The notes under the pieces: generated by a model
The model's database searches: none
The model's input: only the letters and a program-made list of their open reading frames with translations
Told to the model about the DNA's origin: nothing
Source of the DNA: Nocardia brasiliensis NBRC 14402
Lineage (GTDB): Bacteria > Actinomycetota > Actinomycetes > Mycobacteriales > Mycobacteriaceae
Direction: 5' to 3'
DNA length: 64,000 bases
Assembly (NCBI RefSeq): GCF_000308475.2
Contig: NZ_BAFT02000043.1
Location: 1 to 64,000 of the forward strand
Program-made: the position numbers and the translations under genes
Part shown: positions 25,544 to 34,637 of the stretch, one piece after another
Layout of the letters: each line of letters starts with the position of its first letter
Numbering within the stretch: position 1 is the first letter of the stretch

Positions 25544-26377
25544 TCAGCTCGCGAAAAAATCAAGCAGGATCTTGTTGACCGTTTCCGGCTGTTCCAGGTA
25601 GCCGAAATGGCCCGCATCGGGCACTTCCTGGTAGCGCGCACCGGGAATCACCTCGGCAATCTCCCTGGACAGGTAGGGCGGGATCATCCGGTCGTCGGCG
25701 AAACCGATGGACAGGCAGGGCACGGTGATCGCGCGGTAGGCCTGCACCCGCTCGAAGTCGTGATCCATCCGGCGCTGGGCGCGGATGCCCGGCGTCACCG
25801 GACCGCCGGTGAACTCGAACAGGTCGAGCCAGTCGCGGGCCGAGTTCGGTTCGGCCATGGTCGCGGGCGAGAGGTTCATCACCGCGGTCACCGCGGCCTC
25901 GTACTTCGCCGGCAGCTCGACGCCGCCGGCGTCGAGTTCGTGTTCGCCGAGCGAGAGGGTCTTCTGGAACTGGTCGAGCCGCCCGTGGCCGGCCATGAAG
26001 ACGGCCTTGCGCACGAGTTCGGGCCGGGCCAACGCCAATTCCTGGGCCACCCGCGCACCCATCGAGGTGCCGACGACCAGCGCCGGGCCCTCGTCGAGCA
26101 GCTCGATCAGCCCGGCGGTGTCGGCGACCAGCTGGTCGATCGTCATGCCGTCGGCCGCCTCGTAGGAGGGCGCGATGCCGCGGTTGTCGAAGGTGCACAC
26201 CCGGTAGCCGGCGGCGACCAGTGCGGGCACCTGGTGCAGTTCCCACACCCGCCCGGGGCTGCCGGTGCCCATGATCATGACCACAAGCGGCCCCGACCCC
26301 TTGACATCGGTACCCCGCGCACGGTCACCTTTGACCTGGTAGTTGAGGGAAATTCCGTTCACCGTGGCCAGCGGCAT
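25544..26377 (-). CDS. Alpha/beta-fold hydrolase
   Basis: A 277-residue hydrolase: oxyanion region PLVVMIMGTGSPGRVW, nucleophile Ser in VVGTSMGARVAQELA (about residue 109), acid in GFADDRMIPPY and His in DAGHFGYLEQPE. The first residues MPLATVNGISLNYQVKG are typical of the fold family. The ATG at 26377 is used since sequence upstream shows no family similarity. The substrate cannot be stated. Confidence 0.85.
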   Translation of the reverse strand: MPLATVNGISLNYQVKGDRARGTDVKGSGPLVVMIMGTGSPGRVWELHQVPALVAAGYRVCTFDNRGIAPSYEAADGMTIDQLVADTAGLIELLDEGPALVVGTSMGARVAQELALARPELVRKAVFMAGHGRLDQFQKTLSLGEHELDAGGVELPAKYEAAVTAVMNLSPATMAEPNSARDWLDLFEFTGGPVTPGIRAQRRMDHDFERVQAYRAITVPCLSIGFADDRMIPPYLSREIAEVIPGARYQEVPDAGHFGYLEQPETVNKILLDFFAS

Positions 26378-26543
26378 ATCGACCCTTTCGTGGAGTTGCT
26401 GCTGTCCCCCACGGTATAGGGGCGAGCGGGGGCGGCACACCCGGCCGGGGGCCGGTGTGACGCGGGTACCACCCGCCCCTGGCGGCGCCAGATACCATTG
26501 ACTATTCGCACGTACGAGCGTAGTGAACCGGGAGGACTTGAAG

Positions 26544-26714
26544 ATGGCCGCGAAGGGCAGCGCGAACGACATCGCGGACGACGATCTGGAACCACTGGCC
26601 GACGAGACCGCACGACAGGCTCAGCGCGTGGTCGCCGCCTATGCGGAGGACGCCGACGAGTGCCGGATGCTGTTGTCGATGCTCGGCATCGGCCCCAGTT
26701 CCCGGGTCGAATAA
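26544..26714 (+). CDS. Small acidic protein upstream of otsA
   Basis: A 56-residue, strongly acidic protein (MAAKGSANDIADDDLEPLAD...). The ATG at 26544 has GGGAGG eight bases upstream; a GTG 21 bases earlier is possible but has no such site. It precedes otsA by 81 bp on the same strand and may share its transcript. No family was recognised. Confidence 0.6.
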   Translation: MAAKGSANDIADDDLEPLADETARQAQRVVAAYAEDADECRMLLSMLGIGPSSRVE

Positions 26715-26795
26715 CCCGTTCTTACCTTCGACGCCAACGGCGACGTCGAGCTACCCAGATCCTGTGGGACCCAGCGACGCGCAAAGGATGCGTGA

Positions 26796-28358
26796 GTGGA
26801 CCAGATGACTTCGTCCGACGGCTCCGAACCCGCCCTAGACACCTCCGCCGACCACCCGCAAACCCCGGTCGGCCCTGCCGAATCCGGTTCGGGCTTCGTG
26901 GTGGTGGCCAATCGGCTTCCGGTCGACCTGGAACGGCTACCGGACGGGACGAGCCGGTGGAAACGCAGCCCCGGCGGCCTGGTCACCGCGCTGGAGCCGG
27001 TGTTGCGCAACAACAAGGGCGCGTGGGTCGGCTGGGCCGGGGTGCCGGACGCGGATGTCGATCCGATCATCGAGGACGGCTTGGAACTGCATCCGGTGCC
27101 GCTGTCGGCGGAGGAGGTCGCCGACTACTACGAGGGCTTCTCCAACGGCACGCTGTGGCCGCTGTATCACGATGTGATCGTGCGACCGGTCTACGACCGC
27201 AAGTGGTGGGCCGCCTACGTCACGGTGAACCGGCGCTTTGCCGAGGCGACCGCGAAGGTGGCGGCGGAGGGTGCCACCGTCTGGGTGCAGGACTACCAGT
27301 TGCAACTGGTGCCCAAGATGCTGCGCATGCTGCGACCCGATCTGACCATCGGCTTCTTCCTGCACATTCCGTTCCCGCCGGTCGAGCTGTTCATGCAGAT
27401 GCCGTGGCGGACCGAGATCGTCGAGGGTCTGCTCGGCGCCGACCTGATCGGCTTCCATCTGCCCGGCGGCGCGCAGAACTTCCTCTATCTGGCGCGCAGG
27501 CTGGCCGGTCAGCCGACTTCGCGCGGCACCGTCGGCGTCCGCTCCAAACTCGGCGTCGTGCAGGTCGGTTTCCGCACGGTGCGGGTGGGCGCGTTCCCTA
27601 TCTCGATCTCCTCCGCCGAGCTCGACGAGCATTCGCGCCGCCGTTCGATCCGCGAGCGGGCCGCGAAAATCCGTGCGGAGCTGGGCAATCCGAAGACCAT
27701 CCTGCTCGGTGTCGACCGGCTGGACTACACCAAGGGCATCGATATCCGGCTCAACGCGCTGGAGGAGCTGCTGCTCGAGCAGCGGATCGATCCGGCGGAG
27801 ACGGTCATGGTGCAGCTGGCCACGCCGAGCCGGGAGCGGGTGGAGAGCTACATCCAGATGCGCGGCGACATCGAGCGCCAGGTCGGCCGGATCAACGGCG
27901 AGTTCGCCCGGGTCGGCTACCCGGTGGTGCACTACCTGCACCGGCCGATCCCGCGGGACGAGCTGATCGCCTTCTTCGTCGCCGCCGACGTCATGCTGGT
28001 GACGCCGCTGCGCGACGGCATGAACCTGGTCGCCAAGGAGTACGTCGCCTGCCACAGCGGGCTCAACGGCGCCCTGGTGCTGAGCGAATTCACCGGCGCG
28101 GCAGCCGAATTGCGGCAGGCCTACCTGTGCAACCCGCACGACCTGGACAGCGTGAAGGACGCCATCGTCTCGGCGATCGAGGACGACCGCGACACCAAGC
28201 GCCGCCGGATGCGCTCGCTACGCCGTCAGGTGCTCGCCCACGACGTGGACCGCTGGGCCCGCGCCTTCCTCGAGGCCCTGGCTCAGGATCAGGTCGCGGG
28301 CAGCGCCCTGCTCTCCGACGACGACGTCTACCCGGAGGAACGTCAACCCACCCGCTGA
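26796..28358 (+). CDS. otsA: Trehalose-6-phosphate synthase
   Basis: OtsA (520 aa) makes trehalose 6-phosphate from a nucleoside-diphosphate glucose and glucose 6-phosphate. Trehalose is a stress solute and the carrier of mycolates in this order. GT20 motifs are in place: [60 protein letters not shown] (with the NDP-sugar lysine) and [15 protein letters not shown]. The start is GTG with AAAGGA upstream; ATG at 26805 is the alternative. No trehalose-6-phosphate phosphatase gene is adjacent. Confidence 0.95.
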   Translation: MDQMTSSDGSEPALDTSADHPQTPVGPAESGSGFVVVANRLPVDLERLPDGTSRWKRSPGGLVTALEPVLRNNKGAWVGWAGVPDADVDPIIEDGLELHPVPLSAEEVADYYEGFSNGTLWPLYHDVIVRPVYDRKWWAAYVTVNRRFAEATAKVAAEGATVWVQDYQLQLVPKMLRMLRPDLTIGFFLHIPFPPVELFMQMPWRTEIVEGLLGADLIGFHLPGGAQNFLYLARRLAGQPTSRGTVGVRSKLGVVQVGFRTVRVGAFPISISSAELDEHSRRRSIRERAAKIRAELGNPKTILLGVDRLDYTKGIDIRLNALEELLLEQRIDPAETVMVQLATPSRERVESYIQMRGDIERQVGRINGEFARVGYPVVHYLHRPIPRDELIAFFVAADVMLVTPLRDGMNLVAKEYVACHSGLNGALVLSEFTGAAAELRQAYLCNPHDLDSVKDAIVSAIEDDRDTKRRRMRSLRRQVLAHDVDRWARAFLEALAQDQVAGSALLSDDDVYPEERQPTR

Positions 28359-28418
28359 GTTCCGTTCACAGGAATCACCCAGGTTTGGTCCAGCGACTTC
28401 GCAGGAGGATGACGGACC

Positions 28419-29165
28419 ATGAAGCCCATGAGTGGTGCGCCTGTGGAGCAGGCACCCGAGGCGCGGGTGCTGGTGGTCGACGACGAGCCGATGATCGTCG
28501 AGCTGCTCGCGGTCAGCCTGCGCTACCAGGGCTTCGAGGTGGACACCGCGGCCGACGGCGCGCAGGCCCTGGACAAGGCGCGCACCTTCCGGCCGCAGGC
28601 GCTGATCGTCGATGTGATGATGCCCGGCATGGACGGGTTCGGCCTGTTGCGCAGGCTGCGCGCCGACGGCATCGACTCCCCCGTGCTGTTCCTGACCGCG
28701 CGCGACGAGATGCAGGACAAGATCACCGGGCTCACCCTCGGCGCCGACGACTATGTCACCAAGCCGTTCAGCCTGGAGGAAGTGGTCGCGCGGCTGCGGG
28801 TGATCCTGCGCCGAGCCGGGCACACCGCGCCGCAGCGGGAGAATTCGCGGCTCCGGTTCGAGGACATCGAGCTGGACGACGACACGCACGAGGTGTGGAA
28901 GGCGGGCGAACCGGTCGCGCTGTCGCCCACCGAATTCACGCTGCTGCGCTATTTCATGGTCAACGCGGGCACCGTGCTGAGCAAGCCGCGCATCCTGGAT
29001 CACGTGTGGCGCTACGACTTCGGCGGTGAGGTCGGCGTGGTGGAGACCTATGTGTCGTATCTGCGCAAGAAGGTCGACACCGGTTCCGAGCGGCTCATTC
29101 ACACCCTGCGTGGCGTCGGCTACGTGATGCGCGCACCGAGCCGCAGCCGGTCGGCCGGGAAATGA
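28419..29165 (+). CDS. phoP: OmpR-family response regulator PhoP
   Basis: A 248-residue regulator that matches mycobacterial PhoP along its whole length (EARVLVVDDE, LIVDVMMPGMDGFGLLRRLRADGID, LTARDEMQDKITGLTLGADDYVTKPFSLEEVVARL). The phospho-acceptor is the Asp in IVDVMMPG. The winged helix shows LSPTEFTLLRYFMVNAGTVLSK and VVETYVSYLRKKVD. In Mtb PhoP controls complex lipids, pH response and virulence secretion. It overlaps phoR by ATGA. An AGGAGG box precedes the ATG. Confidence 0.93.
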   Translation: MKPMSGAPVEQAPEARVLVVDDEPMIVELLAVSLRYQGFEVDTAADGAQALDKARTFRPQALIVDVMMPGMDGFGLLRRLRADGIDSPVLFLTARDEMQDKITGLTLGADDYVTKPFSLEEVVARLRVILRRAGHTAPQRENSRLRFEDIELDDDTHEVWKAGEPVALSPTEFTLLRYFMVNAGTVLSKPRILDHVWRYDFGGEVGVVETYVSYLRKKVDTGSERLIHTLRGVGYVMRAPSRSRSAGK

Positions 29166-30628
29166 GCCTGGGGCGGATCGGGAGGATTCGCGCCAAGGCC
29201 ACCGCCACGCTGTCGGCGGTCCCGTTGCGGGTGACCTTGATGGTGGTGCTGGTGCTCACCGCCGGGCTCGGCCTGCTCATCTCGGGCACGGTGGTCACCT
29301 CCGGGCTCGAGCAGTCGCTGACCAACCGCACCGATCAGCAGTTACGGGAGGGCGTGATCGAATGGTCACGCCGGGCCCGGATGCCACCGCCGCCGGTGCT
29401 GCCACCGGACCCGCGGCACGCGCCGAGCCAGTTCTACGTGCATTCCACCAGCACGGACGGACGGACGTTCTTCATCAAGGCCTTCGGCGTCGACGGCGAA
29501 CCCGCGCTGCCGGAGAATCCGGCCACTGGACCGATCACCGTGGGTTCGACGGGCGGCGGGCCGGTCCAGTGGCGCGCGCTGACACTGCGCGCACCGGACG
29601 GCACCACGACCGTGGCGCTGCCGCTCACCCAGAACAACGACACCGTGCATCGGCTGGTGGTGCTGCAACTGGTCGTCGGGCTGACGGTGCTGTGCGCGCT
29701 GGCACTGGTCGCGTACTTCGTCATCCGGCGCAGCCTGCGCCCGCTGCGCCGGGTCGAGCACACCGCGGCCGCCATCGCCCGCGGTGACCTGTATCGCCGA
29801 GTCCCGGTGCGCGGCACCAACACCGAGGTCGACAGCCTGTCCCGGTCGCTGAACGGGATGCTCGCGCAGATCCAGCAGGCCTTCGCCAAAACCGAGGCGT
29901 CCGAGGCGGCCGCCCGGCACTCCGAGGCGAAGATGCGCCAGTTCATCGCCGACGCCAGTCACGAATTGCGTACCCCGCTCACCACCATTCGCGGTTTCGC
30001 CGAGCTGTACCGGCAGGGCGCGACCGGCGAGCCCGACCTGTTCATGGACCGCATCGAACGGGAGTCCCAGCGGATGGGCATCCTGGTCGAAGACCTGCTG
30101 ATGCTGGCCAGACTGGACGCCCAACGTCCGCTGGAGCAGGGCGTGGTGGATCTGCTCGCCGTGGCCAGCGACGCCGTGCACGGTGCCCGCGCCTTGGCCG
30201 CGGCGGCCGATCCGACGGGTCCGCGGCGGCGCATCGAACTCGAAATACAGTCCGGCGAGGGCACTCTGGAGATCGTCGGCGACGAGACCCGGCTCCGTCA
30301 GGTGCTGACCAACCTGCTCAACAACGCGCTCACGCACACGCCGGCGGAGGCGGCCGTCGCGGTCCGGCTCACCCCGACCGCCGACGATATCGTGCTCGAG
30401 GTCGCCGATACCGGCCCCGGCCTGCCGCCCGAGGAGGCCGAGCACATCTTCGAACGCTTCTACCGCACCGACGGCTCGCGCACCCGCAGCAGCGGCGGCA
30501 CCGGCCTCGGCCTGTCCATCGTCCAGGCACTGGTCACCGCGCACGGCGGCACGGTGCGCGTGCAGAGCGTCGAGGGCCTCGGCACCACCTTCACGGTCCG
30601 GCTGCCGCGCGGGCTCAGACCGGCGTGA
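29162..30628 (+). CDS. phoR: Sensor histidine kinase PhoR
   Basis: A 488-residue kinase with two membrane spans (about residues 20-48 and 163-185) enclosing an extracytoplasmic sensor region, a HAMP domain, the HisKA box FIADASHELRTPLTTIRGFAELYRQGA with the phosphorylated His, and HATPase motifs (N box NNALTHT, G boxes DTGPGLP and SSGGTGLGLSI). This is close to mycobacterial PhoR. The 3' end overlaps the convergent Mce-associated gene by 14 bp (30615-30628), so the cholesterol importer operon runs directly into phoR. Confidence 0.92.
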   Translation: MSLGRIGRIRAKATATLSAVPLRVTLMVVLVLTAGLGLLISGTVVTSGLEQSLTNRTDQQLREGVIEWSRRARMPPPPVLPPDPRHAPSQFYVHSTSTDGRTFFIKAFGVDGEPALPENPATGPITVGSTGGGPVQWRALTLRAPDGTTTVALPLTQNNDTVHRLVVLQLVVGLTVLCALALVAYFVIRRSLRPLRRVEHTAAAIARGDLYRRVPVRGTNTEVDSLSRSLNGMLAQIQQAFAKTEASEAAARHSEAKMRQFIADASHELRTPLTTIRGFAELYRQGATGEPDLFMDRIERESQRMGILVEDLLMLARLDAQRPLEQGVVDLLAVASDAVHGARALAAAADPTGPRRRIELEIQSGEGTLEIVGDETRLRQVLTNLLNNALTHTPAEAAVAVRLTPTADDIVLEVADTGPGLPPEEAEHIFERFYRTDGSRTRSSGGTGLGLSIVQALVTAHGGTVRVQSVEGLGTTFTVRLPRGLRPA

Positions 30629-31100
30629 CCTGGTCGACCAGCCAGCGGTCGCCGTCCTTCTGCACCGTCGCCTTGACCCGGCTGCCGGTGGTGGTTCCCT
30701 GCGGTGAATCCTTGCTGGTGGTCACCTGATTGACGAACAGCAGGACGACCACCTCGGACTTGTCCGCGGACACGATGCCCGCCGCCTGGGTGGTGGCGTG
30801 CACCGTGAGCTGCTTCTCCTTCGCGCCGGGCGCGATCGCCTGGGTGATCAGCTTCAGATAGTCGTCGCGGAATTTCGGCGACAGGTTGTCGGCCGCCTTG
30901 GGCAGTTCCTTGTCCACCGTCTGATAGTCGTAGGTGAACATCGCCGACACCGATCGATCGGCCGCGGCCACCGCGTCCTTGCGGGCCTGCTCCGCCCGAT
31001 CGTCGTTCCAGATCCGGAATCCGTTGACGCCGAGCACGATCAGGGCCGCCACGGCGACCACACTCGCGCCCGCCAACAGGATCTTGCTGCGCATTGTCAT
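30615..31100 (-). CDS. Mce-associated membrane protein (Mam4-type, Rv3492c-like)
   Basis: A 161-residue protein with one N-terminal membrane span (RSKILLAGASVVAVAALIVLGV) and an extracytoplasmic domain with the cystatin/SnoaL-like Mas fold (FTYDYQTVDKELPKAADNLSPKFRDDYLKLI; ending DGDRWLVDQVTPV). Such proteins close mce operons and stabilise the importer. It overlaps the next upstream gene by four bases and is the last gene of the mce4-type operon. Confidence 0.85.
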   Translation of the reverse strand: MTMRSKILLAGASVVAVAALIVLGVNGFRIWNDDRAEQARKDAVAAADRSVSAMFTYDYQTVDKELPKAADNLSPKFRDDYLKLITQAIAPGAKEKQLTVHATTQAAGIVSADKSEVVVLLFVNQVTTSKDSPQGTTTGSRVKATVQKDGDRWLVDQVTPV

Positions 31101-31975
31101 CCGACGAACTCCACCTTGGATGCGGTCAACCCGGCGTCGCCCCGGCTCACGGTGATCCGGAAACGGTAGAGCCGCGTCTGCGGCCCCTCCTGGCCCGCGT
31201 TGGTCAGGGTCTGCTTGACCGCCACCAGCACCTGCGCCGAATCCACGTCGTCGCTTTCCAGTGCCGCCTCGACGACCTCGCCGTTGGAGACGATCTTGGC
31301 CTGCTGCACGACATTCAGGAACGGATCTACCCGCCCGTCGAACTCGCTCTTGAACTGGCCGGAGGCCACCGCGAGGATCCGATCGATGTCTTGCTTGGCC
31401 GAATCGGCGCGGATGGTGGTCAGATTCAGGGCGGCCTGCCTGGCGGTCTGCACGAATTCGGTGCGCCGCTCGTCACGCGCGTCGATCGAACGAGCCTTGA
31501 CCACCGACAGTCCCGCGCCGACCACCAGCGCGAGCACCAGCAGCGCCGCGGCCGCGAAGGCGAGGATGCGCCCGACGCGGAGGGGGGACTGCGCCCCGGG
31601 GTCGACGGCCGGCGTCGCATCGGGCTCGACTCCGCTCGTACTCGTAGTTTTGCCGAGTTCTACGGTTTCGCCGTCCGCCGTTTTGCCTGCGGCTTCGACG
31701 GTAGCCGCCGCGCCAGGTTCGGCGGTTTCGGCGTCGGCTGCCGCGCCGAGATCGAGTGTTCCGGCGTCCGCGACGACGGTGTCGGCCGGCGGCGGCGCTG
31801 GGTCGCTCCCGGTGCCGGACGACGCCGTACGCACCGGCACACCGGCCTTCGGCACCTTCGTCTGCTCGGCCGGTATCGATGTCACACCGGGAGCCGCCGA
31901 CTCGTCGGCCGGTGGCCCCACCGAGCGCACGGCACGTCGCCGCGTGCGCCGCTGATCTCCGTTGATATCAGTCAT
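31097..31975 (-). CDS. Mce-associated membrane protein (Mam4-type, Rv3493c-like)
   Basis: A 292-residue protein with a long, low-complexity, charged cytoplasmic N-terminus (about 140 residues rich in Ala, Glu, Thr and Pro), one membrane span (ILAFAAAALLVLALVVGAGLSVV) and a C-terminal Mas domain (LNLTTIRADSAKQDIDRILAVASGQFKSEFDGR; ending LTASKVEFVG). Its ATG overlaps the mce4F stop by ATGA. It is longer at the N-terminus than the second Mas protein after it. Confidence 0.83.
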   Translation of the reverse strand: MTDINGDQRRTRRRAVRSVGPPADESAAPGVTSIPAEQTKVPKAGVPVRTASSGTGSDPAPPPADTVVADAGTLDLGAAADAETAEPGAAATVEAAGKTADGETVELGKTTSTSGVEPDATPAVDPGAQSPLRVGRILAFAAAALLVLALVVGAGLSVVKARSIDARDERRTEFVQTARQAALNLTTIRADSAKQDIDRILAVASGQFKSEFDGRVDPFLNVVQQAKIVSNGEVVEAALESDDVDSAQVLVAVKQTLTNAGQEGPQTRLYRFRITVSRGDAGLTASKVEFVG

Positions 31976-33402
31976 CGTTGCTGCTCCTCGAGCATCGCCT
32001 GCCAGCTCGACGGTACCGTGCCCGAACCGCTCGGTCCGATATCGCCCTGTCGGTACGTGCGTCCGTCCGGACCGATGTACTGACCGGTGGACGGGTCGTA
32101 GGATCGCGCGGCCGCCGGTGTGCCGGTGCCGACGTACGCGGCGGGTGCGGTCTGCGCCGGAACCTCCGCGGGCGGCGCTGCCGCGGGCGCCACGGGCTGT
32201 ACGGGACCGAACGGCGGGTTGTTGCCTTCCGGAACATAACCCGTGCGGCACAGTTCGGGCGTCGGCGCGCGCCGACCGGGGAATTCCGCACACGGCGTAT
32301 TGCGAATGCCGCGTACCTGGATCGGCGAGTCCTGCGGCACCTTGCAATACAGGCCCGCCGGTGAGGGCAGCGAATCGAGTTCGCTAGGTGAACGCCATTG
32401 ATCGGTGGGCAGGAATCCGGTGGTGCACGCGGGCGGATCGTTGACCACGGTCCCGAAATCGACCATGGCGCCGTACTCCGCGGGTCCGCGGATGACCGTC
32501 CGCAACGCCGCGATCAGCGGCGGGAACACCACCAGAAGTTGTTCCAGCCCAGCGTGATACGTCACGCCGACCTGCCCGGTGCTGACCAGGTTGTTCAGCA
32601 GCAGCGGCAGGGTCGGTCGCAAGGATTCGAACTGCGCGTTCACCCGCTGCATCGCCGAGGGGCCCTCGTGCAGCACATTGCGCAGCGAAACATCATGCGC
32701 GCGAAGTTGATCGGTCACCGTGGCCAAGTCACTGGTCCACGAACGGATCGCGGCGTCGGACTGGATCTGGGTGTCCAGCAAAGGTCCGATCTGATCGAGC
32801 AGCTTTTTGGTCGGTTCCGCGTTGTTCTGTGCCTCCTGCACCAGCAGCGACGCCGAATCGATGAACCGCTGCAGATCCGGGCCCGCCCCGTTGAATGCCT
32901 TGAACGCCTCGTCGATCACCTGTCGCAGCCGGGTGTCGGCCACGCTGGACAGCAACCGATCGGACTGGTCGAGCAACGTACCGACATCCTGGGGCAATTT
33001 GGTGCGCCCCACCGGAATCACCGAACCGTCGGCCAGGTTCCCGCCGACCGGACGCTCGGCGGGAATCAGGTCGACGTACTGCTCACCGACCGCCGAAACG
33101 CTGCGCACCCAGGCGTTGACATCCGCGGGCACCTTGTAGTCGCTGTCGATGGACAGGTGCGCCTCGACACCGGTCGTGGTCAGCCGGACATCCTGCACCA
33201 CACCGACATTCGTGCCGCGGTAGGCGACATTCGCGGTGGGATAGAGACCGCCGGTCGCGGCCAGCTGCACGGTGACGTCATAGCGCCCGATGCCCAGCAT
33301 CGCGGGCACCTTCACATACACCCCGCCCATCACCACCAGGCCGATCACCGTCAAGATGGCGAAGATCGCGAGCTGCGTGCGGACGAATCTGGTCAGCGTC
33401 AT
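31972..33402 (-). CDS. mce4F: Mce family protein MceF (mce4F-type)
   Basis: A 476-residue MCE-domain protein, the sixth of the substrate-binding Mce set. It has an N-terminal anchor (LTRFVRTQLAIFAILTVIGLVVMGG), the MCE domain (about residues 38-118: YDVTVQLAATGGLYPTANVAYRGTNVGVV), a long helical segment and a Pro/Ala-rich tail ending AMLEEQQR. The six MCE proteins form a channel that carries sterol through the periplasm. It overlaps its neighbours by four bases on both sides. Confidence 0.9.
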   Translation of the reverse strand: MTLTRFVRTQLAIFAILTVIGLVVMGGVYVKVPAMLGIGRYDVTVQLAATGGLYPTANVAYRGTNVGVVQDVRLTTTGVEAHLSIDSDYKVPADVNAWVRSVSAVGEQYVDLIPAERPVGGNLADGSVIPVGRTKLPQDVGTLLDQSDRLLSSVADTRLRQVIDEAFKAFNGAGPDLQRFIDSASLLVQEAQNNAEPTKKLLDQIGPLLDTQIQSDAAIRSWTSDLATVTDQLRAHDVSLRNVLHEGPSAMQRVNAQFESLRPTLPLLLNNLVSTGQVGVTYHAGLEQLLVVFPPLIAALRTVIRGPAEYGAMVDFGTVVNDPPACTTGFLPTDQWRSPSELDSLPSPAGLYCKVPQDSPIQVRGIRNTPCAEFPGRRAPTPELCRTGYVPEGNNPPFGPVQPVAPAAAPPAEVPAQTAPAAYVGTGTPAAARSYDPSTGQYIGPDGRTYRQGDIGPSGSGTVPSSWQAMLEEQQR

Positions 33403-34637
33403 CGGCCCGGGCCCCCTTGTGGCGCAGTGTTTCCCGGCAACGGCACGGTCAGGCCCGGAATCGCGGGCAGGCCGGGGATGGGCGGCAGGCCGGGCAGCGC
33501 GGGCGCGGGCTGCCCGTCGGCCGGCGGCGGCAGCAGCGGTCCGGTCGCCGGATTGCCTGCCTGCGTAGCGGTATCCGGGGCGAAGCCGCCGACCACGCCT
33601 TCGACACCGCCGAAGCGGCCGCCGAGCGGCGTGCCGATCAACCAGTTGTTGTCCAGCCGCTTCCCGGTGAGGTCGACCGTGATGAACAGGTTCAAGTAGT
33701 CACCCTTGATCGCCTTGTCCAGGTTCTTCATCGGGAACGGGAAGGTCGGGACGATCTTCAACGCCTCGACCAGGTTCATCCCGGTGTCGGCCAGCGTCTC
33801 CAGCACCGGCGCCAGACTGCGCAGGTTCGCCTTCAGGTTCTCGCCGCTGGTGGTGATGATCCGGTCGGTGACATCACTGAGGTCGCCGAGCGCCGTGATC
33901 GCCGCGGTGATGCTCGCGCTGCGGTCGGCGAGCACGGTGAGCGCGGGATGGATCCGCTCGATCGCCCTGGCGACCACGTCGCGCTGCTGGGCGAATTGCC
34001 CGCCGAGCCGGTCGAGTCCGCTCATCGCCGCGATGATGTCGTTGCGCTGCTTGTCCAGTCCCGTGGTCAGCGTCTCGAGCTGGGGCAGCAGGTCGCGGAT
34101 GTCGTTTTCGCGCCCGATCAACGCCGAATTCAGTTCGCGGGTGATCGTTTCCAGCTGCGAGATGCCACCGCCGTTGAGCACCACCGACAGCGAGGACAGC
34201 ACCTGTTCCGTCGTCGGGAACGCGCCCGCTCGCTCCAGCGGAATCACGTCCCCGCCTTTCAACTGCCCCTGCGGGGCGGTATCGGTGGGAGCGGCGAGTT
34301 CGACATGGTTGCTGCCGAGCAAGCTGGTCTGCCCGATCTTGGCGACCGCATTGGCGGGCAGGTGCACGTTCGGGTTCAGCGAAACGGTGACCAGCGCATG
34401 CCAGCCCTCCACCTCGATGTTCGATACCGTCCCGACCGTCACGTCGTCGACCCGCACCGGCGAATTCCTGGTCAGCGTGGTCACATTCGGCATCTGGATG
34501 CGCACCTGGTACGCGCCGTCCATCGTGCCCTCGGTGCCCGGCATCGGCAGCGAGTTCAAGCCGTCCCACTCGCAACCCGAAACACCGAGCAGCACAGCGA
34601 GACCGAGCACCATCGTCGTCATCCGGCGCGGCATCAT
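33399..34637 (-). CDS. mce4E: Mce family lipoprotein MceE (mce4E-type, LprN-like)
   Basis: The fifth Mce protein (412 aa). It has a lipoprotein signal peptide (MVLGLAVLLGVSGCEWDG, lipobox ending at Cys), as is usual for MceE, then the MCE domain (YQVRIQMPNVTTLTRNSPVRVDDVTVGTV), a helical region and a Pro-rich C-terminus. The ATG at 34637 (followed by a second at 34634) sits next to GGAGGGGG. This start lies exactly where an intact mce4D should stop, which matters for the frameshift noted there. Confidence 0.88.
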   Translation of the reverse strand: MMPRRMTTMVLGLAVLLGVSGCEWDGLNSLPMPGTEGTMDGAYQVRIQMPNVTTLTRNSPVRVDDVTVGTVSNIEVEGWHALVTVSLNPNVHLPANAVAKIGQTSLLGSNHVELAAPTDTAPQGQLKGGDVIPLERAGAFPTTEQVLSSLSVVLNGGGISQLETITRELNSALIGRENDIRDLLPQLETLTTGLDKQRNDIIAAMSGLDRLGGQFAQQRDVVARAIERIHPALTVLADRSASITAAITALGDLSDVTDRIITTSGENLKANLRSLAPVLETLADTGMNLVEALKIVPTFPFPMKNLDKAIKGDYLNLFITVDLTGKRLDNNWLIGTPLGGRFGGVEGVVGGFAPDTATQAGNPATGPLLPPPADGQPAPALPGLPPIPGLPAIPGLTVPLPGNTAPQGGPGR

